Below the pieces are notes generated by a model that ran no database searches, was not told where the DNA came from, and saw nothing but the letters and a program-made list of their open reading frames with translations. The position numbers and the translations under genes are program-made. Below, in pieces: positions 1 to 12,935 of a DNA stretch of 64,000 nt (positions are counted from its first letter, which is position 1; every line of letters starts with the position of its first letter). Source of the stretch: Epiperipatus broadwayi (taxonomy: Eukaryota; Onychophora; Udeonychophora; Euonychophora; Peripatidae). The stretch is from the NCBI GenBank assembly GCA_028023455.1, contig JAQFVV010000021.1, forward strand, positions 4,490,853 to 4,554,852, given 5' to 3'.

Positions 1-829
1 AAAAAAAAGCAAATAAGATTCTTAGAATAAAAATAAGCTATTTGAATTTATCATGCGATATTCATATATCACATGACACCATTGACAACTGCCCATGCAA
101 ACACTTTTTTCTTTTAAGATTGCTAAATAAATATTGGTATAAGGATTGAAATATGGTGGATGTTATTAATCATAGAGTTAAATTTGAAAAAAAATCTTTA
201 TTTAGTTGCAAAATTACCCATGTACTATACTCACTTTCTTTGTTCTCCTCACTGCAATGGTTATGATATCTGCAGCTGAAGATGTCAACTATAGAGTGGC
301 CTAGGAAATTTTGATTAATTAAGATCAAGTGAAACTTGACTTGATTTAACACAGTAATTAGTAATTGATTATCATATTCAACACTAATATGTACAATAAA
401 TATATACAAATTGTATAATGAATATATTAGTATAACATAAACAATTCTACTGCTTTCTAAAATTTTACAAATGATTACTTATATAATAAAGAACATACAT
501 ATTTATCAAATGGAGTGACTACAAGAAGGTTAAAGACATTATTTACAATTATGAATATTCAGATTCATAAGAAGGCATATAAAATAATAATTAAGACCAG
601 GTTAGCTTTTATATGGTTCCCTATCCTTTTTTGGTACTCCCACTACTTATTATTGCTTTGCTTAGTTGATGAATTTTAAATCTGCTGCTTTCTCTTTATG
701 TGACAAGTCCAGAAAACGTTTCTCTGACAGTTCAATTTGACATTTATATAAGGGACATTTCTGTTTTTTCTCTGGAGTAGCCAATCATATTTAATAGTTT
801 ATTAATAATTTTTATAACAATAATTACTT
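1..829. other. AT-rich intergenic DNA, no gene seen
   Basis: Only short chance reading frames and A/T runs are visible. No repeat family that recurs elsewhere in the window was recognised. Confidence 0.6.
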
Positions 830-831
830 TA

Positions 832-935
832 GAAGGGATTTGAACTCAGACTTTCAAGCTCCCTGCAGTTATCCACTCCATTTTATAGAACTGATACACA
901 TGACCACATACATGTGAAAAAGATAAATTCAACTA
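832..935 (+). repeat. Foldback family B, left-end fragment
   Basis: About 100 bp matches the left arm of the complete family-B copies near 12.3, 32.3 and 58.4 kb: the GGGATTTGAACTCAGACTTTC end, then the CTGATACACATGACCACATA segment. The inner part and right arm are missing; the fragment stops at a (TA)n run just before another palindrome. Confidence 0.7.
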
Positions 936-957
936 AATGTACAACATATATATATAT

Positions 958-1145
958 ATGTCATATTATTATTACTATTTGCGGGATATTCCGTGTAGTG
1001 AAAAAGCTAAATGATGACGTTTCAGTACAATATCAAGTACCTTCCCCAGAGCTCTGAGGAAGGTACTTGATAATGTACTGAAACGTCAGCATTTAGCTTT
1101 TTCACTACATGGAATATCCTGCAAATAGTAATAATAATATGACAT
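958..1145. repeat. Near-perfect 188-bp palindrome (hairpin element)
   Basis: Position 958 pairs with 1145 with no net indel. The dyad centre is AGAGCTCT at 1048-1055, giving arms of about 94 bp with few mismatches and essentially no loop. It is bounded by TA-rich sequence, like several other foldbacks here. It probably is a non-autonomous foldback or MITE; no second copy was found in the window. Confidence 0.8.
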
Positions 1146-4100
1146 CTTTTATCCGTGAAAATATTAGAATTAATATATATATATATATATTTATATATAC
1201 ACACACACAAAACAAAATAGTCTTCCCATCATTTATTTCAACAATCATTTTGTTTTGTTTATATATATATATTGTATGTTTAGTTGAATTTTATTAGAGA
1301 AGGTTCATTTATTAAAAGATAAAACCATGGTTGTGTGAGAATTTTGGTAAAATTTTGTTGTTTTGGCTACTATTATAGTGTTATATGAATTTCTATTTTA
1401 CTTTTAATTGTTAGTATAGCATTAGGCAGTATTTAGTGTTAATATATATATATATATATGTATTGTAACAGCACAGACTATTTTAGTAGTGGAACTGGGT
1501 GATGGATCTCATCATAATCACTCCAGTTACAACAAACTTTAAAATTAAATATGCACATAAATGAAATGAGCACAAATATAATGAGATATCACTCTGAGAG
1601 ATCAGCACAGCTAACTGACCACAAGTTTACCAGCATTGTAGATAAGTATAAGTAATACTCATTCATCATCATGAATGATCAAAAGTACAAATCAACAGTC
1701 AACTTTGTGACTGAATTTGAAATGGGTCTACAGTAGACAAGGTTAATTATTTAGCCATTTCCAACTTGGAGCAGATTACTTAAACATTAATTTGGATACA
1801 CAAACTTAAGTGCTAATCCATCAGAATATATAACAATAAAAACAATAATGCTGGGATATTAAAACATGCTGATCATCTTCAATGCTCTAGCCACTTAGTA
1901 CCATTAATGTACTGGCCAATGATAAACTTAATTTCTAATAAATGCTAAACCATGTACTGCAAAGGATATCTCTTTTGTGCCAATCCAGTCTCATCATCAA
2001 CTTTATGACCATAATAACAGACTATTATGCACGAATCTAGCTCAGTGAACAAAAGCTCTGACTATTATTGAGCAAGAGATAATATAGGATATAATATTCT
2101 AAAACTATTTAGCATTAAGTAAGATCACTGGAATAATTTTAACAATAAAATATCAATTTATTAATAATAATAAAAATGAAATAAAGTTCTGCAGAATACA
2201 GCTATACACATATAAATTAAGCCTACTTATTTTGATTAATATACAAAAAATAATCTATCACATTGAGATCTATATATATATATTCCCATAGGTTTACTTA
2301 AAACACCTATATAATAGCACACAGACATATAATACATTAATCTATGAACACATTTGAATTGCCATAAAATAATAAAAGATTAATTTTAACATATAGGTGT
2401 CTATCTGACACACATCTACATAAGCACATAGATGTGCCATAATATGTGGGAATTGTCATATAATAACAAATAAGTTATCACATTTTAATGATACATAAAT
2501 ACTGACTGTTTTTACACATATGTGTATACACATGGAAATGTGTGTGCACACTGACATTTTATATCATATTTCCCAATTTGTCACAATAACTCATTAAAAA
2601 CATTTTTTACATAAATGCACATGTATGATGTGTGTATACATAGAAATATTAATGATATGAATTAAAACCATTAATTAGCCTCTCTTTTTTTATGGTAAGT
2701 AAAAGTTTTTTTTCTTTTTTAAAAAAAATATTGTAACTTTGTCGGGTTATTATTGATTAATTATAAACATCTTTAAAAATACTCCAGCAAGTTTCTTTGT
2801 TTTCCAATCTAGAAATGGTTTTGGAGTGTACTTTTTTTAATAAAATATAAAATCATCTATGAATTAATTCCCTATATTTAGACTTTTAACTAAAGCAAAA
2901 ATTATTTACTTGTTTTACTTTTAAATTATAGATTTTAAATGTCATTTTCATAAAAGAAATTATTTAAAATATAATTCTAAATATATATAACACTACTCAC
3001 AAGCTGTACTATATATATATAAGATGCAGTATGTTTATCTGTATTTTTCTGCATACAAATAAAACAGTTTATGTATAAACTAATTGTTCAACAAGCTGAT
3101 GGTTTCTCTTGGTAAACTGGTTCTTTTTCAAACAATAGACTGACTTATTAATTTTCAGGAAAGGTATAATCCAAGTAACTACTATTAGCATCCAATAATC
3201 TCCATTTAGTCAAAAATTGGATCGATTTTAGGAAATCCAGCTCTTTTAGTATACATTTGGGTTATAAAACCCTGGAAGCAGACTCTTTTCTTCCATTTCA
3301 ATCCAAACTCAATCATCGTTGATTAGTAGCAACCACTAGACTTGTACTCCTTGCCTTCAGTTATATCTTCATGGTAGTTCTGTCATAATCTGTATAACTT
3401 TAAGAACTCCCCTTAGCTGATTCAAAAATGTTTAGCAAACTGAAGCAACTTCCTGAAATTAAATGGATAATACAAGACGAAGACAATAACCAATCAATCA
3501 AGTTTCTGGACTTCGAGATTGACAAGACAGAATTAAACTTGATTATTTAATGATTGTAAAACCTCTTACTGTTAGGAGTTATATGCATCCCCACTCAAAG
3601 GTTCTATTTCAATATAAATGGCTATCTTTAAAGCATTTTTGCTTAGGAATTTAAAACTTTGTAAGTTTGAAGTTAAAAGAAAAAATAATTTAGAGTGTTA
3701 TAAAAAAGAATTGATGCTGGTTATTTTAGGTTATGCTTGACAGTTAGGTAAGAAAATTTAATAATAGACATAAATTTGGTAGAATATTTAATTCTAAATT
3801 ATGGATTGTCATATCTTACATTCCTAACATACATTCAAAAATAATATTGATTGTGCATATGAAATTTAATATTGGTTTTAGAAGTTTCTTCTCACTAAAT
3901 ATTTTTAATAATTCCAAAAGATAAAAGTAATGATAAAGCTCAACTGGTATATACTCTTTCAGTTTTGTAATGGCAGATATTATGGAGAGACATGTGCTAA
4001 CTTAAAATCAAGAATCATTCAGTGTGCTCATTGATAAGACAGAGCTAAATGCAACATCACTTATAGCTCAGTATTTGTAGACCATGAAAAAAATCTGGCC

Positions 4101-4504
4101 ATTCTTGTAAACTTGCTGATGCTAAAATTATTTGCCTAAAAAATAATAATAAAAAGTGAAAAGTAAAAGGAGCATGGCATATAATTATTTGTAAGAGCCC
4201 CATAAGTATAAGAGCAATAGTATTTCTTTTAGCAAGTATTGGTCATTTAATTTAATGACATAGCCAACTGCTAGGTCAATTTACACATGCAAATGTATTA
4301 TAATCAGGGACTATTTTAATGTATGTTTATACGCATGAACATATGTTAATATATTTGCTAATATTTAGTCATGCTTTGATAAAAATATACCTTATTGAAT
4401 GCCTGGTTCAGCAAAGTAATAAATATTATTTTAAATCCAAATTTATTACTGTAATAATTGATAACTATTTACAGACTGTTGTAAAATTTATTCTATATAT
4501 ATCA
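1146..4504. other. AT-rich intergenic DNA with small microsatellites
   Basis: Contains (TA)n tracts near 1168-1198, 1442-1460 and 2272-2282 and GT/CA-like stretches near 2515-2640. No recognisable gene, domain or recurring repeat. Confidence 0.55.
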
Positions 4505-4592
4505 TTAGAAACCAGTCAACACTTAGACAATCACAATATAGATAACAATCAAGAATTTCAAACAGTTGTCAAGGCAATTTCCTTTTAGCATA
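4505..4592 (+). repeat. Foldback family C, single arm
   Basis: Matches the outer arm of the family-C foldback at 28605-29358: CAGTCAACACTTAGACAATC followed by CAGTTGTCAAGGCAA. No partner arm is nearby, so it is a solo or truncated copy. Confidence 0.65.
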
Positions 4593-5282
4593 TGAGTTAA
4601 AGACATTTGTGTTTTTATTATTGATCTGTGATATTTTCTTTAATGATGTTTATCAATTTATTAATTTTAATATATACACATCTAATTTTTAATTTCAATC
4701 ATGGGTATCTGGACTAATAAATAATATTGCTATTTAACTTATTTAGTTGTATGTGTGTTGTTTGACCTCCCATTCATACATATCAATTCTTCACTGACTC
4801 TCGAATGTTCATGTTCTAAGCTGAGAAAGCTGGAATTGCTACTGTGAGAATTGCAATGGTGATGCAGAGGGTATAATATCCATATGTGATCTTTCTTAGA
4901 AGAAAGTGATGCTTGATTCCAGGTTGACAAAGTTCAAATCTGGTACATGTTAAATGAGATCCACTGATATAGGATTCTTTGTATAATGATTAGAAAATAT
5001 AGCCAGGGTATCTGATATAAATATTTATATAAGGGACTGAAAATTTGATCATCATTGTGAAGACCATTTTAATCAAATATCAATTAATTTTTGGATACAT
5101 TGATGAAATACACAAGATGTTTGAATAATCCATATGTATACAGGAAGTGTTATCTATATGTTAATGTACAAATAGATATATGGGTCTTCAGTATAGGTAT
5201 CATCATTAGCATGTGAAAGTAGTTTCCCATATATATATATATATATAAATGAAATAATAAATTTCCCATATATATATATATA
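4593..5282. other. Intergenic DNA with a 39-bp TA-containing duplication
   Basis: No gene seen. At 5223-5301 a unit made of TTTCCCA, a (TA)n run and AAATGAAATAATAAA occurs twice in tandem, directly abutting the left arm of the next palindrome. Confidence 0.55.
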
Positions 5283-5572
5283 TATAAATGAAATAATAAA
5301 TTTAACAGTTTAAAACTATTACACACAATCCTTAAAATCCGCAGAAGTACTTTTGGTGAATTTCTTCAACCTGCCTCAACTGCCATTAAATTCAAAATCA
5401 AAAGCAGAAGCAAACGTCATGGAATTTGAAGTGATGACGTTTGCTTCCGCTTTTGATTTTGAATTTAATGGCAGTTGAGGCAGGTTGAAGAAATTCACCA
5501 AAAGTACTTCTGCGGATTTTAAGGATTGTGTGTAATAGTTTGTAAACCGTTAAATTTATTATTTCATTTATA
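5283..5572. repeat. Foldback family D, copy 1 (290-bp hairpin)
   Basis: Two nearly identical inverted arms (5283-5420 and 5434-5572) surround a loop of about 13 bp. The few mismatches suggest a young insertion. The outer 45 bp or so (AATAATAAATTTAAC, then ACTATTACACACAATCCTT) also end the hairpin at 28443-28586, but the inner arm sequence differs completely. It lies in a (TA)n context. A non-autonomous DNA element is likely; no coding capacity. Confidence 0.85.
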
Positions 5573-6657
5573 ATTACAATTTTGTTTTTAATTAACAGAC
5601 ATTTTATTTATTATATATATATATATATATACAATGATACATAACAATCCATCCCACCTTGATCATATTCTCACTGATAAATGCATACATGAGTGCTTAA
5701 TGCTTTCTTTTAGTAATTATAACACTGACCATTGAGAAATGTGCTAACAAACAAAGCAATCCACTGCATGCTAAGAATATTTATAAAGAGTGTTTTATAC
5801 TTGTGGTGAACAATATTTGTTATGCCAAAGTTGATTTGTCTACTGAAGTTGATGAAATAATATTTTATTTTTTTACCAAACAATTTCTGTAGATATTTTT
5901 AACAATTAGAGTAAAATCACAAATTATTTATTATGTAAACAGTTCTAATCATATCTTACAAAAAAACTGACTTCATTATACCCCATACACAAGGTTTTAA
6001 TGGCAGTTGACAGTTTCGGCCGACCAGCAGTCTTCAGAAATTTGAAAAATTTTACACCTAGTCAGTTGAAACTGTCAATAAAGTATCATGAAAAATGTAC
6101 TGTGAGAAGTGTTTTCTTGTAAAGGTTTTGTAGAAACAACACAAGATGAATTGTTTGGGGTTTTAGTAAAAATTATTTTAGTAATTGATAATAAAATTTA
6201 ATTTCCATAAAGTATCAAATGATACATGTAGCCTTTTTTAAAAACTTCAATTCTGAAATTGATGTTAACATGTCAATCAATTACATTCTTAATGGCTTTC
6301 ATTTATAGATTGTTTCAGATAAAGTAGGATAACATTTATTACAAAAAAAATCAGTGAATATTATTTCAAGCAGAGATTGAGGCAAATTTTATTTAAAAAA
6401 ATTATTTCAATTGCAAATAACAGAGCTAAAAATACATTTTCAACAAATAAATGTAACATTTTATACAGAAACTTATTAAAATATATGAACAAACAGACTG
6501 TATTCTATACAAATTTTTGTCTATACAGTTTATTTTCAATTATAAAATATATATATATTTTAAATTACCACGCATAAAAATTTTCTTTTAAATTTAAATC
6601 AATATAAGTGGGAATTTAGGTTAAACGTAAGATGGTTGTTCTTATCTTTATAAAGTT
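5573..6657. other. AT-rich intergenic DNA
   Basis: No recognisable gene. A (TA)n tract lies near 5611-5630. Apart from the small hairpin at 6006-6081, annotated separately, I see no structure. Confidence 0.5.
6006..6081. repeat. Small imperfect hairpin, family F-like
   Basis: TTGACAGTTTC on the left pairs with GAAACTGTCAA on the right. The CAGCAGTCTTCAGAAATT segment resembles the CTGCAGTCTTCTTCAGA core of the hairpin at 63183-63318, so the two may be one degenerate family. Confidence 0.4.
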
Positions 6658-7286
6658 GTTGTTACATTTTTGTGTACCATTGTCTAGCTCGACAACTTTG
6701 ACACCATCCACTTCAGAAAAATACAATAATGATTATTACTAATCACCTTCTAAACTAGAGATTATTTCTAGCACAGATATAAACTTTCAACCTCAGTTAA
6801 AGATTAATATATTTGAATTTTTAAATTTTAAACATACACACATATGGAGTTATTCACCCCCCCCCTGTTTAATATCTTTATAGATATATTAAACAATCTC
6901 CATACTTCCCCATTATTTTTAAAATTCATGTAAATAAAGATATAATAAAAGGCAAATGATCCTCAAGATGCATTTCGTACTGAACCAGAACCATCAGTTG
7001 GCCCAGGTCACTATCTACCATATATATCTCTATTGTGTGAAGAGTATTTATCTATATATATAGTAAATTGTTACATTTTTATTTACCATTGTCAAACTCA
7101 CTCCACTCACAACTTTGACACCATCCACTCAGATAAATACAATAACGATTATTAATAATCATTTTTCTAATCATTTTCTAAGCTAGAAATTATCTCTAGC
7201 ACAGATATAAACTTTCAACCTCAGTTAAAGATTAATATATCTGATTTTTAAAATTTTAAACATACACACACATGGAGTTATTCATC
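6658..7286 (+). repeat. Direct duplication of about 200 bp
   Basis: Segments 6658-6858 and 7068-7286 are the same sequence with substitutions and small indels. Both start TTGTTACATTTTT, contain ACTTTGACACCATCCACT and end GGAGTTATTCA. The 210-bp spacer holds a C9 run, a 12-bp hairpin and a fragment (about 6955-7020) resembling the inner part of family B. A segmental duplication or an unknown dispersed repeat is possible. Confidence 0.7.
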
Positions 7287-9336
7287 TTTCTCTTTCCCAT
7301 GTGCAATATAACTTGTGTCAAGATTTGAGAAGTCCCTCTATAGTAAAAAAAAAAAAAAAACATCATTTGACTATTATAAACATTCAAGGTGCATATGATA
7401 AAGGATAAAGCCTTTCTCTAAAATATCAATAGCAACAATAAAATTGTCACATCATTAACAGCCTTTTATAAAAGTTTTTATTATGACTTCTGAATCAATA
7501 ATTTACAAAATATTTTTTGAAATAGTTTTCTCATGACATATTTATATATTTTTAATACAAGTGTATTATCAGAATTTAATAATTTAACAATTCAATAAGA
7601 ATCCCCTTTTATTTTATTTCTGAAATTGTTGTTAATTCCAATATCAAACCTTATGAAGATAATTTTTTCCATAGAATAAAACTTGTTTTAGTCGATTAAC
7701 TATTTGCTTTCATATCCTTACATCAATAAATTTTCTACATTTTATGTATATTTTAATCTTCTATGGTTATTTTCAATGTTTATTTCTATATGGAGATCTA
7801 TATAAATTATTTATAACATGTTTATAAAAATCAATAATAACATTAATATAAAAATTTGCTAAAATAAATGTATATTTTCTAAAACCAAAATAATTCTTTT
7901 ACATATATTGTCCAGTGAGAAAACTATAACAAGTTAATATTTTCATCTATATAATGTTATATATTGTCTATTTAAAATTAATATAAGGATGAATAATTTC
8001 TTCTGGTTTAAAAGAATGTTTATGCCTAGCACCACTTTAATAGTTCAAACAAATACAATATTATATATTTTAGTTTAAATTATTACAACATATTTATTAA
8101 TTTTCTAGTGTGCATAGAAATTTTAATCTCCAAACAATAAGACCTGTTAATATAAGCTTAAACAATATTGTTTAATATGAGGTTAAAAGACCTTGAAAGC
8201 GCTAAGCCTGATATTTAACTACAATTTTTCTAACTTCACCAAGGAGCGTTTGAAGCACACTATAATTGCTATTGTTCATTTTGTAAATAAATTATTATTA
8301 TTTATTAAATCTGAATTGAGTCTCATTTAAGTTAATAGATATATGATATAGCAATTATAATTTATAGTTTTGTTATAAACACATAAGATTCAATTAATAA
8401 AGTAATGTGAATTTTATTGTTATGATAGAATCCAATAATGATTAAAAGTTAATCTAATATTTTTATGAACATTCATTGGTAGAACAACTATTAATAAATT
8501 CTTGTAATAAAATTTTATATAATCATTAAGTTTAACATCTTTATATATTTTTGAAAACAATATAAATTTACCACAGTAACAGAAGGGTTATTTATGAATG
8601 AATACCAATATAAATATTATTAATAAATGTTAAACATTATTCCAGTATAGATGTTGGATTATTTTATTAATAGAACTTGTTTAATCTTTACTCATTTTGT
8701 TCCATTACAATTTTAGTTCATTTAACTATTAGAGCATTATTAATTTTAGCTAGCCAAATTGTATTAATCAGATCTGGTATTATACAATTAATACTATTTT
8801 AAAATTTAACTTTATATATTTTATAGGGCATATAGATAGAGGTAAACAGTCCATACAAACAATTTATTCTATTATAGATTATAGTAGTTATTATGTTAGT
8901 ATTTCATTATAATAAAAGAGTATCTTCTTGTTCATTCTATACCATTACAATATACATAAACAAAGAAATAAGTGAGGTATTTTTATGTAGTAACTAAAAA
9001 AAATATCTTCAGCTATGATGTTGCTAGGCAACCACCAATTAAATTTGACACACCCAATCTGAACAGTATTTTCTATAAGAGAATATTTTTTCCTCTGGAT
9101 AAATATATACTTTAATTTATCATTTTTTATTTATCTTAAAATATACATTTCTTACAAAATATTTAATTTAAAACTTTTATTAACAATAAAAATTTATGAA
9201 TTTTTTCTAAAAAATATAAATAATTTGAATTTTTTAAAAAATCAAATATTATTTATCTTATGATAGTCTTATTTTACATTATTTAACTAATACTTAAGAA
9301 CAACTATAGTATATATACTTTTAAGCTAGATATAAT
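7287..9336. other. Very AT-rich intergenic DNA
   Basis: No gene or recognisable element apart from the family-G half element at 8176-8275. Many chance stops in all frames. Confidence 0.5.
8176..8275. repeat. Foldback family G, degenerate partial copy
   Basis: Shares CTTGAAAGCGCTAAGC and the terminal CGTTTGAAGCACACTATAAT stretch with the right arm of the complete family-G foldback at 55209-55537. Confidence 0.45.
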
Positions 9337-9452
9337 CAGAGGGGATTTGAACCCAGACTTTCAAGCTGTCTTTAGTGTGCATCAGTTGTATGAGATAGAG
9401 TGGATAACTATAGAAAGCTGAAAAGTCTGGTTTCAAATCCATTCTGATTATT
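9337..9452. repeat. Foldback family B, minimal internally deleted copy
   Basis: About 115 bp keeps only the two ends: AATCAGAGGGGATTTGAACC on the left and its imperfect inverse, ending TTTCAAATCCATTCTGATT, on the right. Everything between the terminal 40-50 bp of each arm is gone, which is typical of MITE-like deletion derivatives. Confidence 0.7.
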
Positions 9453-9998
9453 TAACTAATATTTTAAACTTTATCTCTATATAAACAGAGATAATTTTTT
9501 TACATTTTTTATTGTTTATTTTTAAAATGCTGTAATTAAATAAATGAAAGAAAACTCATTTCATCTTTTTCTAGTGCTAGAAATTATTTTTCTATTTTTT
9601 TAAAAAATCTTTATACTTTTATTACAATTTTAGATTCCTAATTCTTTGAAATGATAATAAAAAATAAATTCTTGATATGAAAAAAAACGTAACACTAATT
9701 TTCTCTTATTTATTTAATTAATTTTAATTAATGAATATTTGACTAAAATAAAATATTCAAAATTTTAGTTTGTTAAAGTGTATAAAATAAAATGGTAATT
9801 AGGGTAAATAAAATTTTGTTTTTCAAATTTAAATTAAATTGCTTATATTTTTTGATAAAATTTTGTAAATATTTCTGAATAATTACAATTTTAAATTATT
9901 ATTTTTTGTGTATGTAGGTAACGTAATATTTATCTTTTCCCTATTTTCAGTTGTATCGTTATGTTTGTACTAAAAATATATAAATATGTACATTCTTG

Positions 9999-10150
9999 AA
10001 AAAACCCATCACCATCCTTTTCAACTATAATCGATCCACAGCAAAATAAAGATCTCTCCAAATTCAATCCATCTTCTTTAGTTTCTAGCCTTTCTTCTCC
10101 ACATCACCCTAGCACACTTCCTTCTTTCATTCATCCATTTCTCATGTGGT
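9999..10150 (-). mobile_element. RTE-like LINE, 3'-terminal fragment
   Basis: On the minus strand the conceptual product resembles the C-terminal tail of RTE-like reverse transcriptases (W-M/I-D-E-x-R/K-K, then a W-x-R block), parallel to the better copy at 23403-24226. It ends in a GATGGTGATGG-like tail. Strongly 5'-truncated and broken. Confidence 0.5.
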
Positions 10151-10448
10151 CTGTGAATAGTAGAAATGTTGGATGCTAAATTTTAGAAAATATTGTCTAA
10201 AGGTGTTAAAATATAGGCAATGGCGAAGCTATGTACAAATTGTAATATTATTTGCCTAAATTTTAGCGCATTTAGACATATTATTTGTTTAATTGTGAAG
10301 TCTATATTTTCTTATTTTTAGAAAATATTACTTTTATAATTGATTCAAAAGTAATAAAAGTTTTTGTTTTTTTTTAAAAAAATATTAATTTAAATAATTA
10401 TATTTTGTGTTTCCAAAAATACTTTAAAGCATCAACTATGTTAGTCAA

Positions 10449-10527
10449 GCATTGGTGTCCGAGTGGTTAGCACAGGTGCCTTACAAGCAGTTGTCCCGGG
10501 TTCACTTCTTTGACACATTAAAAAAAC
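10449..10527 (+). mobile_element. tRNA-derived SINE
   Basis: A tRNA-like body with an A-box region (GAGTGGTTAGCAC), an anticodon arm with loop CTTACAA (anticodon TAC), a degenerate B box (GGGTTCACTTC) and a short tail TTTGACACATT followed by A7. The same tail type closes the other SINEs here. The acceptor stem no longer pairs, so this is not a working tRNA. Confidence 0.65.
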
Positions 10528-10930
10528 CCCACACCAACTATGTTTAGGCTATCAGCAAAGCTTTCATGGCGAATATATCATTTACATTTATAATTCTTTA
10601 CATTGTTTTTATTTGTAATTTATCATTTTACAGATTTTCTTTAAATCTATCATAGTTGTTTTGTTGGTGTCAATAAGTAATCAGCAAATTTAATGTTTCT
10701 TAATGGGGTATTATAACTTTATCTTTCTTATTGCATTGCCAAATCCACATAATATTAATATTATATACTTTCTCTACTACTTTAAGATGCTTCATATAAT
10801 TATAACCCACTATTGTCAGTTTCAATTGTCCTAGCAATCTTTTTTCAGAACTATAACAAACACAATACAAATACATGAATACAAATATACATGAACATAT
10901 AATTTTACATTTTGTATATATATTCTATCT

Positions 10931-11330
10931 CAGGGGTCCCCAACCCTATGCCCACAGGCACCATGGCGCCCACAGACCATTTTACGTGTGCCCGCCGCTA
11001 TCCGAACACGATAAAAAATTATTTATCTGATACAAATAAATTTAATTTTTAATTTTTTTTTATAAATTATTGTATTATATTGTAATCAAATTGTAGGGCA
11101 TACTATACTTTTACAGTGTAAAAATATAAACGTTAATTATATGTTAAAATTTTATTTTTGAAATAAATATTTTTTTGTACATTATGTGTATTATTAACAA
11201 TATCCAACTATAAATTTACATTGGAAAAATAAAAGGTGCCCGCCATCTAGTTGAAAAAAATAAATGGTGCCCACCACCTGGCCGGTATTATAGAATGTGC
11301 TCTTAAGTGCAAAAAGGTTGGGGACCCCTA
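10931..11330. mobile_element. hAT-type MITE, complete, with 8-bp target duplication
   Basis: A 400-bp element starts CAGGGGTCCCCAACC and ends GGTTGGGGACCCCTA, i.e. terminal inverted repeats of about 16 bp with one terminal mismatch. It is flanked by identical 8-bp duplications TTCTATCT (10923-10930 and 11331-11338), the target-site size of hAT transposons. The TIR is of the widespread hAT-Charlie-like type. No transposase, hence non-autonomous. A second, shorter copy lies at 57394-57700. Confidence 0.93.
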
Positions 11331-11338
11331 TTCTATCT

Positions 11339-12265
11339 TATAATCATTATTTATATACCCATATATTATATGAAGCATTGTAAAATTAATAAAGAAAGTA
11401 ATTGATAATAATCAGATTTAATGTTCTAATTAGATTAAGTACTCATTCTGAATATCTAGACCAAAATATCAATTAGCATTGTTTTCTCAATAAAAGTCTG
11501 TTGGGAGTATATTACTGCATTTGCATATAATGCAAAAACTATGGTTATTTTTGAATTGTATCTTAATTATTACCCTCTTTTATTAGATCCTATATACATT
11601 TTACTATTAAATGAAGCTATACCAATTACTAACTGTCACTTTCACCATTTTTTCAAAAAAATAGCTTTTGCAAAAAAAAAAAAGGGGGGGGGGGTTGAAT
11701 AAAACTAACAATTTCTCATTTTAAAATATTTCAGTCTGACCTGCATTGTTTAAACATTTCCAGATGAATGGATATAAGAGCTAAAGATTTCTAGATTGAT
11801 TTCAGATGAGAGGTAACAAGACATGTTTCTCTCACTTCAACTATGCCACCTAGTATAAGTTTTAGTAAGTAATCAATGCCAGATGATTAGTTTCTAGTTT
11901 ATAGCTTTAACATTGAGGACTTGAGTTTGTGATCTAGTTAGTACACATGATTTTTGGATCTAATGATCTTTTGCTCCAACATCCTTTCTTTTTTTATTAT
12001 CATGCTACCAGCCCAAATGCAAAAGCATATTGAAGTTAAATTTACTTGCTTATGTAATTATGTAATTATATAGATATAATACCAGTTTATTATCTATACC
12101 TTATGGTGTCCTTCATTTTTGATAATAATATGTAAGTTTATTTCTTGGACAGCATTGGTGTAAAGCCAACAACACATCACATATCCCAGCTTCCTTTCTC
12201 TCACTACAGTGGTGTCACCTAGGCTAAGCTGAACTGGACTTATAAAACCTATTTGAAATATCTGA
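11339..12265. other. Intergenic DNA
   Basis: No gene seen. An A12G10 run lies near 11676-11695. Confidence 0.5.
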
Positions 12266-12935
12266 ATACAAGTATAATGTATATATTAAACTTTAGATGT
12301 AATTAGAGGGGATTTGAATACAGACTTTCAAGCTCCCTTCAGCTATCTGCTTTATCTTATATAGCCAATACACATGACCACATACATGTGAAAAATATAA
12401 ATGATCTCCAATATATAAATTTCATGCTGAACCAGTACTCATCAGTTGGTCCAGATCATCATCTCTTATACACATGTATAATCAGTACTCAGTTTATATT
12501 AAGATATCAAATATTCTAATGAACATATTAAAGTCCTACATATGAGGGGTCAGAGTGACTTAAAATCAACATGGATATGATAACAATACTGGCATCAATA
12601 AGGGATTTAGGTATTCCATCATCGGATTTTCATTGGTATGGAAAATTGAAGAATTGGATGATGAAGTAGATTGAAGCATGTCCATTTAAGTTTGAAGATT
12701 TTCTATCCTATTATAAAATGAGCACTGATTATATATATGTTGAGAGATGATGATCGGGAACAACTGATGAGTGCTGGTTTAGCACGAAATATGTATTCTG
12801 AAAGTCATTTATTTTTTTCACACGTATGTAGTCATGTATAGTGGTTATATAAGTTGTAGCGGATAACTGAAGGAAACTTGAAAATCTCTGTTCAAATCCT
12901 CTCTACAATAATACAATATATATACAGTAATAGTT
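12266..12935. repeat. Foldback family B, full-length copy
   Basis: About 650 bp. The left arm has GGGGATTTGAATACAGACTT, then CTGAACCAGTACTCATCAG; the right arm has the inverse sequences (CTGATGAGTGCTGGTTTAGC, then GGAAACTTGAAAATCTCTG). A short unpaired centre starts GAGGGGTCAGAGTGACTT. The arms have diverged moderately. No coding capacity. The right end read outward contains a B-box-like GTTCAAATCC. Confidence 0.85.

Noticed and set aside
8700-8800. Stretch resembling a hydrophobic mitochondrial-type reading frame
   Set aside because: Similarity rests on AT-rich composition only; no recognisable gene motif or continuous frame.
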